52,391 nt of DNA from Anaerolineales bacterium (GTDB lineage Bacteria; Chloroflexota; Anaerolineae; Anaerolineales; UBA11858): positions 1 to 52,391 of the forward strand of contig JANTFT010000011.1 of NCBI GenBank assembly GCA_024763275.1, written 5' to 3'. The position numbers and the translations under genes were made by a program. The notes below the pieces were generated by a model that was given only the letters and a program-made list of their open reading frames with translations, was not told the DNA's origin and ran no database searches. Position 1 is the stretch's first letter, and every line of letters starts with the position of its first letter. Positions 1-10,378 of this stretch are shown here, in pieces.

Positions 1-2
1 AG

Positions 3-38
3 GTGGCTGCTGCTTAGCGGCCACTTTTTGTTTTTTTT
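3..38 (+). terminator. Rho-independent terminator of an upstream plus-strand gene
   Basis: A 9-bp stem (3-11 with 16-24, one G-T pair) with a four-base loop is followed by an almost pure T tract at 25-38. The orientation serves a plus-strand gene that lies to the left of the window. The gene itself is not visible. Confidence 0.8.
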
Positions 39-78
39 GAAAAGCCATCCTTTTTCCTCAAATTTCATCCATTAAGCT

Positions 79-110
79 AAAAAAGGGGCTGACTTTTCGG
101 ACAGCCCCCT
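79..110 (-). terminator. Rho-independent terminator of eno
   Basis: The arms GGGGCTG (85-91) and CAGCCCC (102-108) form a 7-bp GC-rich stem. Read on the minus strand it is followed by six T (79-84), seven bases beyond the enolase stop codon. The T-rich flank on the other side means it could also stop transcription from the left. Confidence 0.8.
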
Positions 111-117
111 CTTTTAT

Positions 118-1452
<1,335 letters not shown>

Positions 1453-1491
1453 CTATCAGGCACGTTTAATAAATACCCAAACCTTTCCTGG

Positions 1492-3105
<1,614 letters not shown>

Positions 3106-3155
3106 TTACCCCTGGATTCGATTAATATCCTGCAGGTCCCCTATTTAAGTGGAGA

Positions 3156-3184
3156 GGGGAGGACCTGGTTTGCCAGTCCTCCCC
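3156..3184 (-). terminator. Strong hairpin between the Roadblock gene and pyrG
   Basis: The segment 3156-3168 pairs with 3173-3184 to give about 12 bp with one bulge and a TTTG loop. It lies just beyond the stop of the Roadblock gene and about 55 bases before pyrG. On the minus strand the following bases are only mildly T-rich, so it could be a terminator, an attenuator or a processing hairpin. Confidence 0.4.
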
Positions 3185-3213
3185 GCACTATCGGTTTGTG
3201 GTTTGTGGGCCAC

Positions 3214-3591
3214 TCATGAGCCTACAAATAGGGCCAGGTCTTCAGCGGCCCGGCGCATCTCCAGGAAAACCAAGCCCAGTTTGGCTTTTTCCTTGGCCAG
3301 CGCGGTTAAGACTGCTTCTGTACCGATTGCGGAAAGGATCACGTAGCCATCATTCCCGTGAATGTATACCTGGTCAAGCGCCCCCCGGCTGAGTTCGGAA
3401 GCGATGCGTTCGCCAAGGCTGAGCATGGCAGCGGACATGGCTGAAACCCGGTCTTCTTCCACGTCGGAGGGCAGTGCTGAAGCGATGGTCAGTCCGTCAA
3501 CTGAGACGACCGCCGATGCTTCGATTTCAGGTGTGGCGGCTTGCATCTCGCGCAGCCGCTTTACCATCTCTTCTGCTCTGGATGTTGCCAT
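3214..3591 (-). CDS. Roadblock/LC7 domain protein
   Basis: This is a 125-residue single-domain protein of the Roadblock/LC7 (MglB-like) family. The pattern is an N-terminal helix (AEEMVKRLREMQAATPEIEA), a strand with VVSVDGLTIASALP, a helix rich in SAAMLSLGERIASEL, then the strand pair DQVYIHGNDGYVILSAIG and a closing helix. In other bacteria such proteins act as dimers on small Ras-like GTPases, but no GTPase gene is adjacent here, so the partner is unknown. The ATG is preceded by GAAGGAGA at normal spacing. Two inverted repeats upstream (3628-3664) may be control sites. It lies in the same direction as pyrG, separated by a hairpin. Confidence 0.85.
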   Translation of the reverse strand: MATSRAEEMVKRLREMQAATPEIEASAVVSVDGLTIASALPSDVEEDRVSAMSAAMLSLGERIASELSRGALDQVYIHGNDGYVILSAIGTEAVLTALAKEKAKLGLVFLEMRRAAEDLALFVGS

Positions 3592-3627
3592 AAACGAATC
3601 TCCTTCTGGAACCCTTCCTTGAGTTTA

Positions 3628-3664
3628 CCATAATTTTTATGGAGTTAATTACCTCATAGGTAAT
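3628..3664. promoter_or_regulatory. Two adjacent inverted repeats upstream of the Roadblock gene
   Basis: The first repeat pairs CCATAA (3628-3633) with TTATGG (3637-3642). The second pairs ATTACC (3648-3653) with GGTAAT (3659-3664). Both are perfect 6-bp arms. They lie 37-73 bases ahead of the minus-strand ATG at 3591, where a promoter or operator is expected. Binding of a regulator is inference. Confidence 0.35.
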
Positions 3665-3910
3665 CCTTACACAGCCGTAAACTGGCGGTGACGCATCCGT
3701 TTCCGGCCCCGATCATCTGCCCGGCGAGTTTTCCTAACCAGTTGAGGAGATTCCCCGATATTTGCAGCTGTTATCTGCGTACGAACAACCGGGCGAGGTC
3801 CTGCGCCGGAGTCTTCTCATCTCTGTTTCAGAGTAAATCCTCGGTCTGGACCGGTTTGCTTTTTCCGGAGTCAACCAATTCCACACGCTGATTTTCGCTC
3901 CCGGCTGCCT

Positions 3911-3940
3911 CTAACAAGATTTCTGGTTCTCATCTATAAT
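3911..3940 (+). promoter_or_regulatory. Candidate sigma-70 promoter of the phosphatidyltransferase gene
   Basis: A perfect TATAAT at 3935-3940 lies 21 bases before the ATG. A four-of-six match to the -35 box (CTAACA, 3911-3916) sits 18 bases upstream. The -10 is convincing and the -35 is weak. Confidence 0.5.
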
Positions 3941-3961
3941 TCTCACTAAAGGAGATAGAAG

Positions 3962-4576
3962 ATGGGATTGATCGGGGAAATGACCTCCTCAATCGCTAAC
4001 TGGATCTCTGCGTCACGGCTGGTGATACTCGTTCCTCTGTGGATCTGGGTTTCGCAGGGACGCTACACCTGGGTGGCCTGGGGGCTGATCTATGTCGCGG
4101 TGAGCAATGTCCTGGATGGCACGCTCGCTCGACTGCTGAAGCAGTGCTCCCAGCTTGGTGAGAAGCTGGATTCCTGGGGTGACCATTTGATCCTGATCTC
4201 ATCGGTGGTCTGGTTGGGGGCATTCCGGGCAGAGGTCTTTCCGGATGGCAGACTGCTGTGGATGATCCCACCGGCAGCCTTCTACCTGGTCGTGATCGCC
4301 ATCGGGCTGATCAAACATCACCATTTTGGCGGGGCTCACATCCTGGAAGGAAAGCCGCTGGGCATTTTTGGGTATGTGGTGGTCGTGCTGGCAATGTTCG
4401 GGGTCTACTCTGAAGTGGCCTATATTGGCATGCTGGTCTTCTGGATATTGCTCAGCGCCCTCACTCTGCTCTACCATTTCCGCCCCGACCTGTTCGCCAA
4501 TCACCAGCGCTCCCTGATCCTGGGCTTGCTGGGGTTGGACTTTGAAAAAGGTCCGATTCGCTATTTCTTCAGCTGA
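3962..4576 (+). CDS. CDP-alcohol phosphatidyltransferase family membrane protein
   Basis: The 204-residue integral membrane protein carries the diagnostic CDP-alcohol phosphotransferase signature: DG, two residues, AR, eight residues, G, three residues, D, three residues, D. It is seen as DGTLAR then GEKLDSWGD in the first third. The rest is four or five hydrophobic segments. Family members transfer a phosphoalcohol from CDP-diacylglycerol or CDP-alcohol in phospholipid synthesis at the cytoplasmic membrane. The signature does not say which acceptor (glycerol phosphate, inositol phosphate, serine) is used. AAAGGAG stands before the ATG. No lipid gene is adjacent. Confidence 0.85.
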   Translation: MGLIGEMTSSIANWISASRLVILVPLWIWVSQGRYTWVAWGLIYVAVSNVLDGTLARLLKQCSQLGEKLDSWGDHLILISSVVWLGAFRAEVFPDGRLLWMIPPAAFYLVVIAIGLIKHHHFGGAHILEGKPLGIFGYVVVVLAMFGVYSEVAYIGMLVFWILLSALTLLYHFRPDLFANHQRSLILGLLGLDFEKGPIRYFFS

Positions 4577-4673
4577 AAAAATTTTTCTATAAATCGTCAG
4601 ATTTAGATATTAGATTGGCTGAATGTTAAGCCTATATAAACGGCTTAAGCCATAAGTTTACCGGTCTACCATT

Positions 4674-5045
4674 ATGTCTGATCCCAGCGACTTCCCGTTC
4701 ACCTTCAACTCTGCGGCCTGTCAAGAATGCGGCGGAGCCTGCTGCCGTTGGGGAGGTTACGTCTGGGTCACAGAAGAGGACATCCTGGCGATGGCGGTCT
4801 GGATGAAAATGGACCTGGAGGCTTTTGCTGATGAATATATCCGGGCGTCCTACGGCAGAATGTCCCTTCAGGAGCGCCTGCGGGAGGGGGAGTACCACTG
4901 CTGCCTGTTCGATCCCTACACCAAACGCTGTCTGGTATATCAGGCCCGACCGGAACAGTGCCGTACATTCCCGTTCTGGGAAAAATACCGGGGGAATTAC
5001 CGGGTGCTGCTGGAAATCTGTCCGGGAGTCGCTGAAAAGGAATGA
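4674..5045 (+). CDS. YkgJ-family cysteine cluster protein
   Basis: The 123-residue protein belongs to the YkgJ/UPF0153 family of putative zinc- or iron-binding proteins. The N-terminal CQECGGACCRWGG gives the CxxCxGxCC core. Further conserved cysteines lie in EYHCCLF, KRCLVY and PEQCRTFPFW, and in EICPGV near the end. The family function is not established; members are often described as possible metal chelators. No clear ribosome-binding site precedes the ATG. It stands alone, convergent with the MFS gene, and I see no terminator hairpin with a T tract between them. Confidence 0.85.
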   Translation: MSDPSDFPFTFNSAACQECGGACCRWGGYVWVTEEDILAMAVWMKMDLEAFADEYIRASYGRMSLQERLREGEYHCCLFDPYTKRCLVYQARPEQCRTFPFWEKYRGNYRVLLEICPGVAEKE

Positions 5046-5210
5046 GCTCGCGATTACGAGATGGATGATTATGGCCTGGGCAACCTGATACCCAGTCAGC
5101 CAGGGGTCAGGTTTACTGAATATATAGAGCGAATACTGATTATTGATCACTGAACAACTTTCCCCTCCAATCAACAAACTCGATTCGACTCACCCCCTGC
5201 GATTGACAGT

Positions 5211-6548
5211 TTACCGTATTTCCTGCGCCCGTTCAGTCATCATGGCTCGCAGCTCTTGGGAATCGCGCGGGTAGGCCCAGTAGAACAGGGAATAGATCAG
5301 GCCGCAGACGATCCAGGGGACAGGGATGGTCCAGACCATGGCGGATGTAAGGCCGACACGGTCAGCCAACCAGCCGGCGAAGACTGCCACCAGGGCGGCA
5401 AAGCCGCTTTCGATGAAAGTGGTCATCGCGAACGCGGTCGAGCGCAGCTCGGGTGGCACAGCTCCCTGCATCATGGGCTCTTTGGCGCCCTTGCCGGACC
5501 AGCCAATCAGCAGAGCGGTCCCGAAGCAAAGGGCGACGATGCTTCCGAAAGCCCAATCCTGGGTCTGGGTGAAGAGCACCCAGGTCAGCGGCACCCCGCT
5601 GAAGATTGAGAATTGGCCCACAACAGTGCGGCCGTACCTGGGGCTGAGGCCCTCAGCCCAGTCGCCCAGGAACCCGCCGATGATATAACTGATGCCCACA
5701 CCAACGACGATGCCGGCGAAGGCGATCCCAGCCTGGCTCTCTGTGACTCCCAGGATTTCAACCATCCAGGTGATCACGAACAGCTCCATCACCCGCCAGG
5801 GCATGGTGCCGGTCAGTCCCTGGGCGATGGCCACCCAGATGGTGCGGATTTTAAGCACCTCGATCATATCTCTGACCTGCATCTTGTAATGGGAAGCGGC
5901 CTCGGCGGTGATCAGACCTTCCAGCTCGGGCTCCGCGGCCCCCCGGACCGGTTCTTCCACCAGCAGCCAGATCACCAGGCCAGAGAGCATGCTCAGGCCG
6001 CCCAGAGTGAAGAATCCCCAGCGCCACAGGGTGGGAGAAGCCAGGAAACCCAGGCCGACCACGCTGATCACAATGCCCAGGGTGCCGATGCCTTCCATCA
6101 AGCCCAGTGCCCGGCCCCTTTTGTGGGGTGGAAAGGTATCCGACATCAGCGAGAAGGTGGCCGGCATCAGGCAGCCCAGCCCGATCCCGGAGATGGCCCT
6201 GATCCAAAGCAGCTGGCTGAAATTATTGGTAAACCCTACCAGCAGGGTCCAGATGCCCCAGATCCCGGTGCCGAAGACGATCACGTTCTTGCGGGGGAAT
6301 TTATCCGCGATATAACCCCAGAAGGGGGCGCTGATGGACTGCAGGGCATTGCGGATGGTGCCGACCAGGCCCAGGTTGGAGTAGGTCAGCCCCCACATGG
6401 CCCGCAGGGTAGGGAACAGCACGGACATGGCCTGACTTTCTCCCTGGTCGATGAAATATCCGAACGCCAGGCCGAGCATGGTCCGCCATCTGCTTTTCTC
6501 GGTCTGGATCCTACTCTCAGCCGGGCGGTTTGATGTTTCCACAGTCAT
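5211..6548 (-). CDS. MFS transporter, probably for a sugar or glycoside
   Basis: The 445-residue protein has the architecture of a major facilitator with about 12 hydrophobic segments. The cytoplasmic loop motif after the second helix is seen as GYIADKFPRKN, and a related motif GRALGLMEGIG follows later. A charged loop lies between the two halves (about residues 205-230). The GTG at 6560 is itself part of the ribosome-binding sequence GTGAGGAG, so the ATG at 6548 is the better start. It follows the GH31 gene by 47 bp on the same strand. That pairing suggests it brings in the glycoside that the GH31 enzyme cleaves. Substrate and direction are not readable from sequence. Confidence 0.88.
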   Translation of the reverse strand: MTVETSNRPAESRIQTEKSRWRTMLGLAFGYFIDQGESQAMSVLFPTLRAMWGLTYSNLGLVGTIRNALQSISAPFWGYIADKFPRKNVIVFGTGIWGIWTLLVGFTNNFSQLLWIRAISGIGLGCLMPATFSLMSDTFPPHKRGRALGLMEGIGTLGIVISVVGLGFLASPTLWRWGFFTLGGLSMLSGLVIWLLVEEPVRGAAEPELEGLITAEAASHYKMQVRDMIEVLKIRTIWVAIAQGLTGTMPWRVMELFVITWMVEILGVTESQAGIAFAGIVVGVGISYIIGGFLGDWAEGLSPRYGRTVVGQFSIFSGVPLTWVLFTQTQDWAFGSIVALCFGTALLIGWSGKGAKEPMMQGAVPPELRSTAFAMTTFIESGFAALVAVFAGWLADRVGLTSAMVWTIPVPWIVCGLIYSLFYWAYPRDSQELRAMMTERAQEIR

Positions 6549-6595
6549 AATGCTCCTCACCTGTTGGGAAGGGTTGGTAAAAGCCCCAGGGTGGT

Positions 6596-8590
6596 TCAGT
6601 CAGCTCCCTGGCGGATGAAGAAGGGCAGTATGTCAAGCGGCGCCGGGTAATCCCGCACCACGGTCGGCCCGCTGTAAATCTGTCCGGTCCAGTAATCCTG
6701 CCACATTCCGGGGGGAAAATAGATCTCCCTGGAGCGCTTCCCGGGATCGAGGACCGGGGCGACTAAAAGCTCATCACCGACCAGGAACTGATCCTCGCAG
6801 ATCAAAGCTTGCTCATCCTCCGGTGCCAGCCAGAAGACCGGGCGGATGATGGGCTCGCCGGTCTCGGCAGCCTGGCGGGCATATTTTTCCAGGGTGGGGA
6901 CATACTCCAGGTGAAGCAGGGCGTAATGGCGGCAGATCTGGTGACACTCCTCCCCGAAATCCCAGGGAGCCAGGCTGAACTGCATCACCTGCAGGAAGAC
7001 ATTGGCCTGGGTCCAGCGGATGATCAGCTCGGGGGTGGGGTAGCCGAAGTGGACTGATTTCTCCAGGAAGGCAGGAACGTCGCTCAAGCCCAGAGCCTCC
7101 TCCTCGGGATGGTCGGAGCGATTCTTGAGGCGCTTTTCCAGAATAGGGATCAAGATACGGTTGAAGAACCAGTTCACCAGCCTGTTGGAAGGGAAGCGAA
7201 AATAGGCGTTCCCGCCGATCATATCCGGGAATACATAGGGATAGCCGGTCAGGGCCATCGACAGGGTGGAAGGGATCATCGAGCGCAAACCGTTGTCAGC
7301 TCCCCAGGTGCTCCACAGGTCCCAGAGCCGGAAGAAGATCGGGCTGTCCTGGTTCAGCCAGGCTGAACGTACCTCGCAGAAGCGGAAGTTCTCCCCGATC
7401 CAGCGCACATAGCGGTGGGTGTACTCGTTCCGGGAGCTCAATCGGCGGTGCGTTACCGCGTCAGGCGGAAGGAATTTGGCTTCCCCGGCATCGAATTTAT
7501 AGCCATCCAGGCCGACCTCTTCCTGGAAGGCCCGCAGGCGGTCCCGGTACCAGTCCAGGGCGGCTGGGTTGGTGACATCCAGCAGGTAGCCAGTTCCCTG
7601 CCACCATAATACCCGGTAGGGGTCTCCGGCTTCTGTGCGTACAAGGTAGCCAGCCTCCGCCGCTGCTGTCCCTGCCCGGGAATAGGGATGGAAGAAGGGG
7701 ATCACCCAGGCGGTGACCTTGAAACCCATCTCTTTCAGGCTGCGGATCATGCCAACCGGGTCCGGGAAGCGTTGGGGATCGAATTCCAGGTCCCCATATT
7801 GGGTCTGCCAGCGGTCGTCGATCTCCAGCACATGGTAGGGGTAGCCCTTCTTGCGGATCTGGGAGGCGAATTCCAGGATGGTTTCCTGGTCGATCCTGTC
7901 CTTGTAGCGGGCCCATGTGGTCCAGATGGGAGCGCCCAGCAGTTCCAGGGGGGGCGGCTTGCGCGGCCTTCCGAAGCTGCCCTGCAGTGCTCGGTAGACG
8001 CCCTTGATATCATCCTGAATGTGGATCTCGAAGCTGAGGTCGTCGCCGACCAGGGTGATGTGACCATCGCCCAGCCCCGCTCTTGCCCTGAAAGGACGCT
8101 GATCGAAGGGGATCAAGTCCATGGAAATGCCGCGCTGGCGGCGGAGATAGGATGCTGGCGGCTGGTTGAAGCCCAGCTGGAAGGGGGTTTTGACATGGAG
8201 GCCGATTCCCCGGCTGTTGAGCCAGGCGGGAGTGAGGGCAGTCGTCAGCCCGCTGCGGCCGTTATCGTTGGTCAGGAACTCACTCAGGGGGAGCATGATC
8301 TCATTCCAGCACAGGGGCTGGTTGATCAGGGCGCCCCCACCGTACCAGTGCCCCTGGATGGGGATGCGGACCTGGATTGCTTTTCCGGTCCACTGGAAAG
8401 AGACCCGGGAGGGTCCTGTTCGGATCTCCAGGATGCGGTCCGGGAAGGTGATCCGGGAGTAACCGGAGGAGGGGATTTCCTGGGCGGCCGGGTAGTCCGT
8501 CAGCAGTTCCAGGATTGTCCTGCCATCCCGAACAATCCTGCAGGACCAGGGTTGGCTTTCGAAATGGAGTTCAAAAGGGGTGTTTTCCAT
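6596..8590 (-). CDS. Glycoside hydrolase family 31 enzyme
   Basis: This 664-residue alpha-glycosidase has an N-terminal beta-sandwich, a central catalytic barrel and C-terminal beta domains. The catalytic nucleophile is Asp367 in DGYKFDAGEA. The likely acid/base is Asp432 in TWGADNGL, the equivalent of the WSGDN motif, and DIGGN-like binding residues appear as FPDMIGGN. The KFDAGE form of the nucleophile motif belongs to a subgroup that I associate with alpha-galactosidase-like GH31 members rather than classic alpha-glucosidases; this is a moderate inference. There is no signal peptide, so the enzyme should be cytosolic and act on imported oligosaccharide delivered by the downstream MFS protein. 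No Shine-Dalgarno sequence is visible before the ATG. Confidence 0.9.
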   Translation of the reverse strand: MENTPFELHFESQPWSCRIVRDGRTILELLTDYPAAQEIPSSGYSRITFPDRILEIRTGPSRVSFQWTGKAIQVRIPIQGHWYGGGALINQPLCWNEIMLPLSEFLTNDNGRSGLTTALTPAWLNSRGIGLHVKTPFQLGFNQPPASYLRRQRGISMDLIPFDQRPFRARAGLGDGHITLVGDDLSFEIHIQDDIKGVYRALQGSFGRPRKPPPLELLGAPIWTTWARYKDRIDQETILEFASQIRKKGYPYHVLEIDDRWQTQYGDLEFDPQRFPDPVGMIRSLKEMGFKVTAWVIPFFHPYSRAGTAAAEAGYLVRTEAGDPYRVLWWQGTGYLLDVTNPAALDWYRDRLRAFQEEVGLDGYKFDAGEAKFLPPDAVTHRRLSSRNEYTHRYVRWIGENFRFCEVRSAWLNQDSPIFFRLWDLWSTWGADNGLRSMIPSTLSMALTGYPYVFPDMIGGNAYFRFPSNRLVNWFFNRILIPILEKRLKNRSDHPEEEALGLSDVPAFLEKSVHFGYPTPELIIRWTQANVFLQVMQFSLAPWDFGEECHQICRHYALLHLEYVPTLEKYARQAAETGEPIIRPVFWLAPEDEQALICEDQFLVGDELLVAPVLDPGKRSREIYFPPGMWQDYWTGQIYSGPTVVRDYPAPLDILPFFIRQGAD

Positions 8591-8674
8591 GGGAGGTTTG
8601 CTGTATGGGACCAGTTCAGAGAATTGTACCCTGAATTGGGGCTTACGCTCGCCTTAATATATCCGGTCGTTACT

Positions 8675-8713
8675 AGGAGCCGACCGGAGGACGGCGACGG
8701 GGCAATCCCCTGT
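8675..8713 (+). repeat. Left copy of a 39-bp direct repeat
   Basis: The 39-bp sequence starts AGGAGCCGACCGGAGGACGG and ends GCAATCCCCTGT. It recurs at 9011-9049 with one mismatch (G or C at the 26th base). The preceding bases look like a decayed form of the TGTCATTGCG that precedes the right copy, so the full element is probably longer. Confidence 0.85.
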
Positions 8714-8750
8714 GAAGGTGAGGGGTATCTTGCAGTAATTCATAAAAGGG

Positions 8751-8955
8751 GGATTGCTTCGCTTGCGCTCGCAATGACAGTAGGTTGGAGATTTCTTCGC
8801 TTGCGCTCGCAATGACAGTAGGGTGGAGATTGCTTCGCTTGCGCTCGCAATGACAGTTGTGGAGGGGATTGCTTCGCTTGCGCTCGCAATGACAGTTGTG
8901 GAGGGGATTGCTTCGCTTGTGCTCGCAATGACAGTGGTAGGGGAGATTGCTTCCC
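8751..8955. repeat. Tandem array of a 30-bp palindromic repeat, period 38-39 bp
   Basis: Five copies of a 30-bp unit begin at 8751, 8789, 8827, 8866 and 8905, and a degenerate sixth starts at 8944. The core is ATTGCTTCGCTTGCGCTCGC followed by AATGACAG. Copies 2 and 5 each differ by one core base. The unit is a near-palindrome with ATTGC and GCAAT ends. Linkers of 8-9 bp are themselves similar (forms of TTGTGGAG), so the whole period has been duplicated. The ATTGC/GCAAT ends are shared with the flanking 39-bp repeats, which suggests one family of short dispersed elements. Confidence 0.9.
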
Positions 8956-9010
8956 TTCGTGAACGCTCCGGGCAGGCCGCTCCGCTTGCCATATTATGCC
9001 TGTCATTGCG

Positions 9011-9049
9011 AGGAGCCGACCGGAGGACGGCGACGCGGCAATCCCCTGT
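9011..9049 (+). repeat. Right copy of a 39-bp direct repeat
   Basis: This is the second copy of the repeat at 8675-8713, with one mismatch. Here it is preceded by TGTCATTGCG, which together with GCAATCCCC forms inverted ends around a GC-rich centre. The two copies lie 336 bp apart in the same direction. Confidence 0.85.
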
Positions 9050-9120
9050 AACTGGCTATCCCACTCGTTCCTGTCTCAAACCTGGTCCATCCCAACCGTA
9101 GCTATGCTATACTCAATCTC

Positions 9121-9771
9121 GTGAGAAAAGCGTACTGGCTGGTATCCCTGATCCTGATTACCCTGGCGCTCAGCCTGATAGAGAGTCCCCCTTCTGTGGC
9201 TGCCCAGGCAACCATCCCGCCCTCTATATTCATTCAGAGCCCCCGGGAAGGACAGGCACTGCAGGGAGTGGAGATCATTGAGGGAAAGATCCGCGGGGAG
9301 GGTTTCCAGGCGGGATATATTCGCTTCAGCTATACGGAAAAGGGCGAGGGAGACCGAACCTGGTTCTACATCGCTGACATCCAGCCTGAAGTCCAGGACA
9401 GCTCCCAGACTTCCTTCAGGATCGAATGGGACACAACCCAGCTGACAGACGGGAATTATGACCTGCGGGTGGTGGCTGAGTATGCCGGGGGAGGCGCTAT
9501 TTTTGAGCTGATCCCCAACCTGCGGATACGCAATTACTCCCCGGTGGAATCTCCTACCCCCTCAGCTGGACTGGAAAGGACCCCGGAGAGGACCCCCTCC
9601 ACCCCGACGGTTCCTCCTTTACCCCCCAGTACACCTACTCCTCTACCCCCTAATCCCGCCGTGGTCGGGGAGAGAGAGCTCTCCCGGGTCTTGACCATCA
9701 GCGGTATTTCCGTGGCAGGAGCCTTTTTCCTTGGTATGATTTACTGGTATTTAAAACATAGAATTGGATGA
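9121..9771 (+). CDS. Secreted, C-terminally anchored Ig-like domain protein
   Basis: The 216-residue protein has a signal peptide (residues 1 to about 28, ending near SVAAQA). A beta-rich domain of about 110 residues resembles bacterial Ig/cadherin-like folds (SIFIQSPREGQALQG at its start, YDLRVVAEYAGG near its end). A Pro/Thr-rich linker of about 45 residues follows, then a C-terminal membrane helix (VLTISGISVAGAFFLGMIYW) with a short basic tail. It should sit outside the cell tethered by the tail. Function is unknown. The GTG start lies seven bases after TATACT (9108-9113) with no ribosome-binding site, so the mRNA may be leaderless. It lies seven bases before pth and is probably cotranscribed with it. 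Confidence 0.75.
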   Translation: MRKAYWLVSLILITLALSLIESPPSVAAQATIPPSIFIQSPREGQALQGVEIIEGKIRGEGFQAGYIRFSYTEKGEGDRTWFYIADIQPEVQDSSQTSFRIEWDTTQLTDGNYDLRVVAEYAGGGAIFELIPNLRIRNYSPVESPTPSAGLERTPERTPSTPTVPPLPPSTPTPLPPNPAVVGERELSRVLTISGISVAGAFFLGMIYWYLKHRIG

Positions 9772-9778
9772 GAAAATC

Positions 9779-10369
9779 ATGTTCCGGAGATCGAAACCTT
9801 ATCTCATTGTAGGCCTCGGGAATCCCGGTCGGGAATACCGCGGCAATCGCCATAATGTGGGCTTTATGGTTCTGGATCACCTGGCGGAAAAGCTGGGTAC
9901 TTCCTTTTCGCGGGTTAAAATGAATGCCCTGATGACCGCTGTGCGCTACAGTGATGAGCGGCTGATCCTCATCAAACCGCAAACCTACATGAACCTCTCC
10001 GGGCAGACTGTTTCATCTTATAGGCATTTTTACAAGCTACCACTGGAGAATCTACTGGTGGTCTATGATGATGTGGATCTGCCTTTCGAAACTCTGCGCC
10101 TGAAACCTGACGGGGGTGATGCTGGGCAGAAGGGCGTTCATTCAATCATCGAAAAGCTGGGGACGAAATCCTTTCCCCGCTTACGGGTGGGCATCGGCCG
10201 TCCTCCCGGCCGCACGCCGGTCAGCTCCTATGTGCTGCAGGATTTCAGCGGCGCTGAACAGGAGCTGCTGCCGTTCGTGTTGGATCAGGCGTCCGCTGCG
10301 GTGCTCCATTTTGTTGATCATGGCCTGCAGGCAGCTATGACCCTTTACAATCAGCAGCCAACCCGCTAA
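9779..10369 (+). CDS. pth: Peptidyl-tRNA hydrolase
   Basis: Pth cleaves peptidyl-tRNA released by stalled ribosomes and recycles the tRNA. The 196-residue protein has the family signature at its start: LIVGLGNPGREYRGNRHNVGF, which includes the catalytic His of RHNVG. It also has KPQTYMNLSG, the catalytic Asp region VYDDVDLP and the GGxxGxxGxxS-like DGGDAGQKGVHSI. A TTG at 9764 would overlap the upstream gene; the ATG at 9779 with GGATGAG upstream is preferred. It is followed after nine bases by mfd, a pairing seen in many bacterial genomes. Confidence 0.95.
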   Translation: MFRRSKPYLIVGLGNPGREYRGNRHNVGFMVLDHLAEKLGTSFSRVKMNALMTAVRYSDERLILIKPQTYMNLSGQTVSSYRHFYKLPLENLLVVYDDVDLPFETLRLKPDGGDAGQKGVHSIIEKLGTKSFPRLRVGIGRPPGRTPVSSYVLQDFSGAEQELLPFVLDQASAAVLHFVDHGLQAAMTLYNQQPTR

Positions 10370-10378
10370 GAGATTCCT

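Larger units (their letters stand above)
3592..3961. other. 370-bp divergent intergenic region
   Basis: This region separates the divergent Roadblock gene and phosphatidyltransferase gene. It holds two short palindromes (3628-3642 and 3648-3664) near the Roadblock start and a candidate promoter near 3911-3940. A 67-codon open frame at 3688-3891 has no ribosome-binding site and no recognisable content, and it is not taken as a gene. I see no RNA gene here. Confidence 0.6.
8591..9120. other. 530-bp repeat-filled intergenic region
   Basis: This gap between the divergent GH31 gene and the gene at 9121 is filled with short dispersed-repeat sequence: a tandem array (8751-8955) bracketed by two copies of a 39-bp direct repeat. 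Open frames on both strands inside it are translations of the repeat and are not genes. Confidence 0.85.

Noticed and set aside
4632-5177. 181-codon minus-strand open frame
   Set aside because: It is antisense to the YkgJ-family gene, whose cysteine motifs are clear; the minus frame has no recognisable content.
5613-6533. 306-codon plus-strand open frame
   Set aside because: It is antisense to the MFS gene, has a composition typical of shadow frames (rich in Asp, His, Gln, Gly, Pro) and no ribosome-binding site.
7688-8815. 375-codon plus-strand open frame
   Set aside because: It is antisense to the GH31 gene and runs into the repeats; no family features.
8751-8955. CRISPR-like regular repeat array
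   Set aside because: Linkers are only 8-9 bp and similar to each other, repeats are near-palindromic dispersed-element sequence, and no cas gene is in the window.
8654-9101. Open frames of 88-112 codons on both strands in the repeat region
   Set aside because: Their products are simple translations of the tandem repeat (repeated IASASEAI or LRAQAKQSP-like words), with no start signals.
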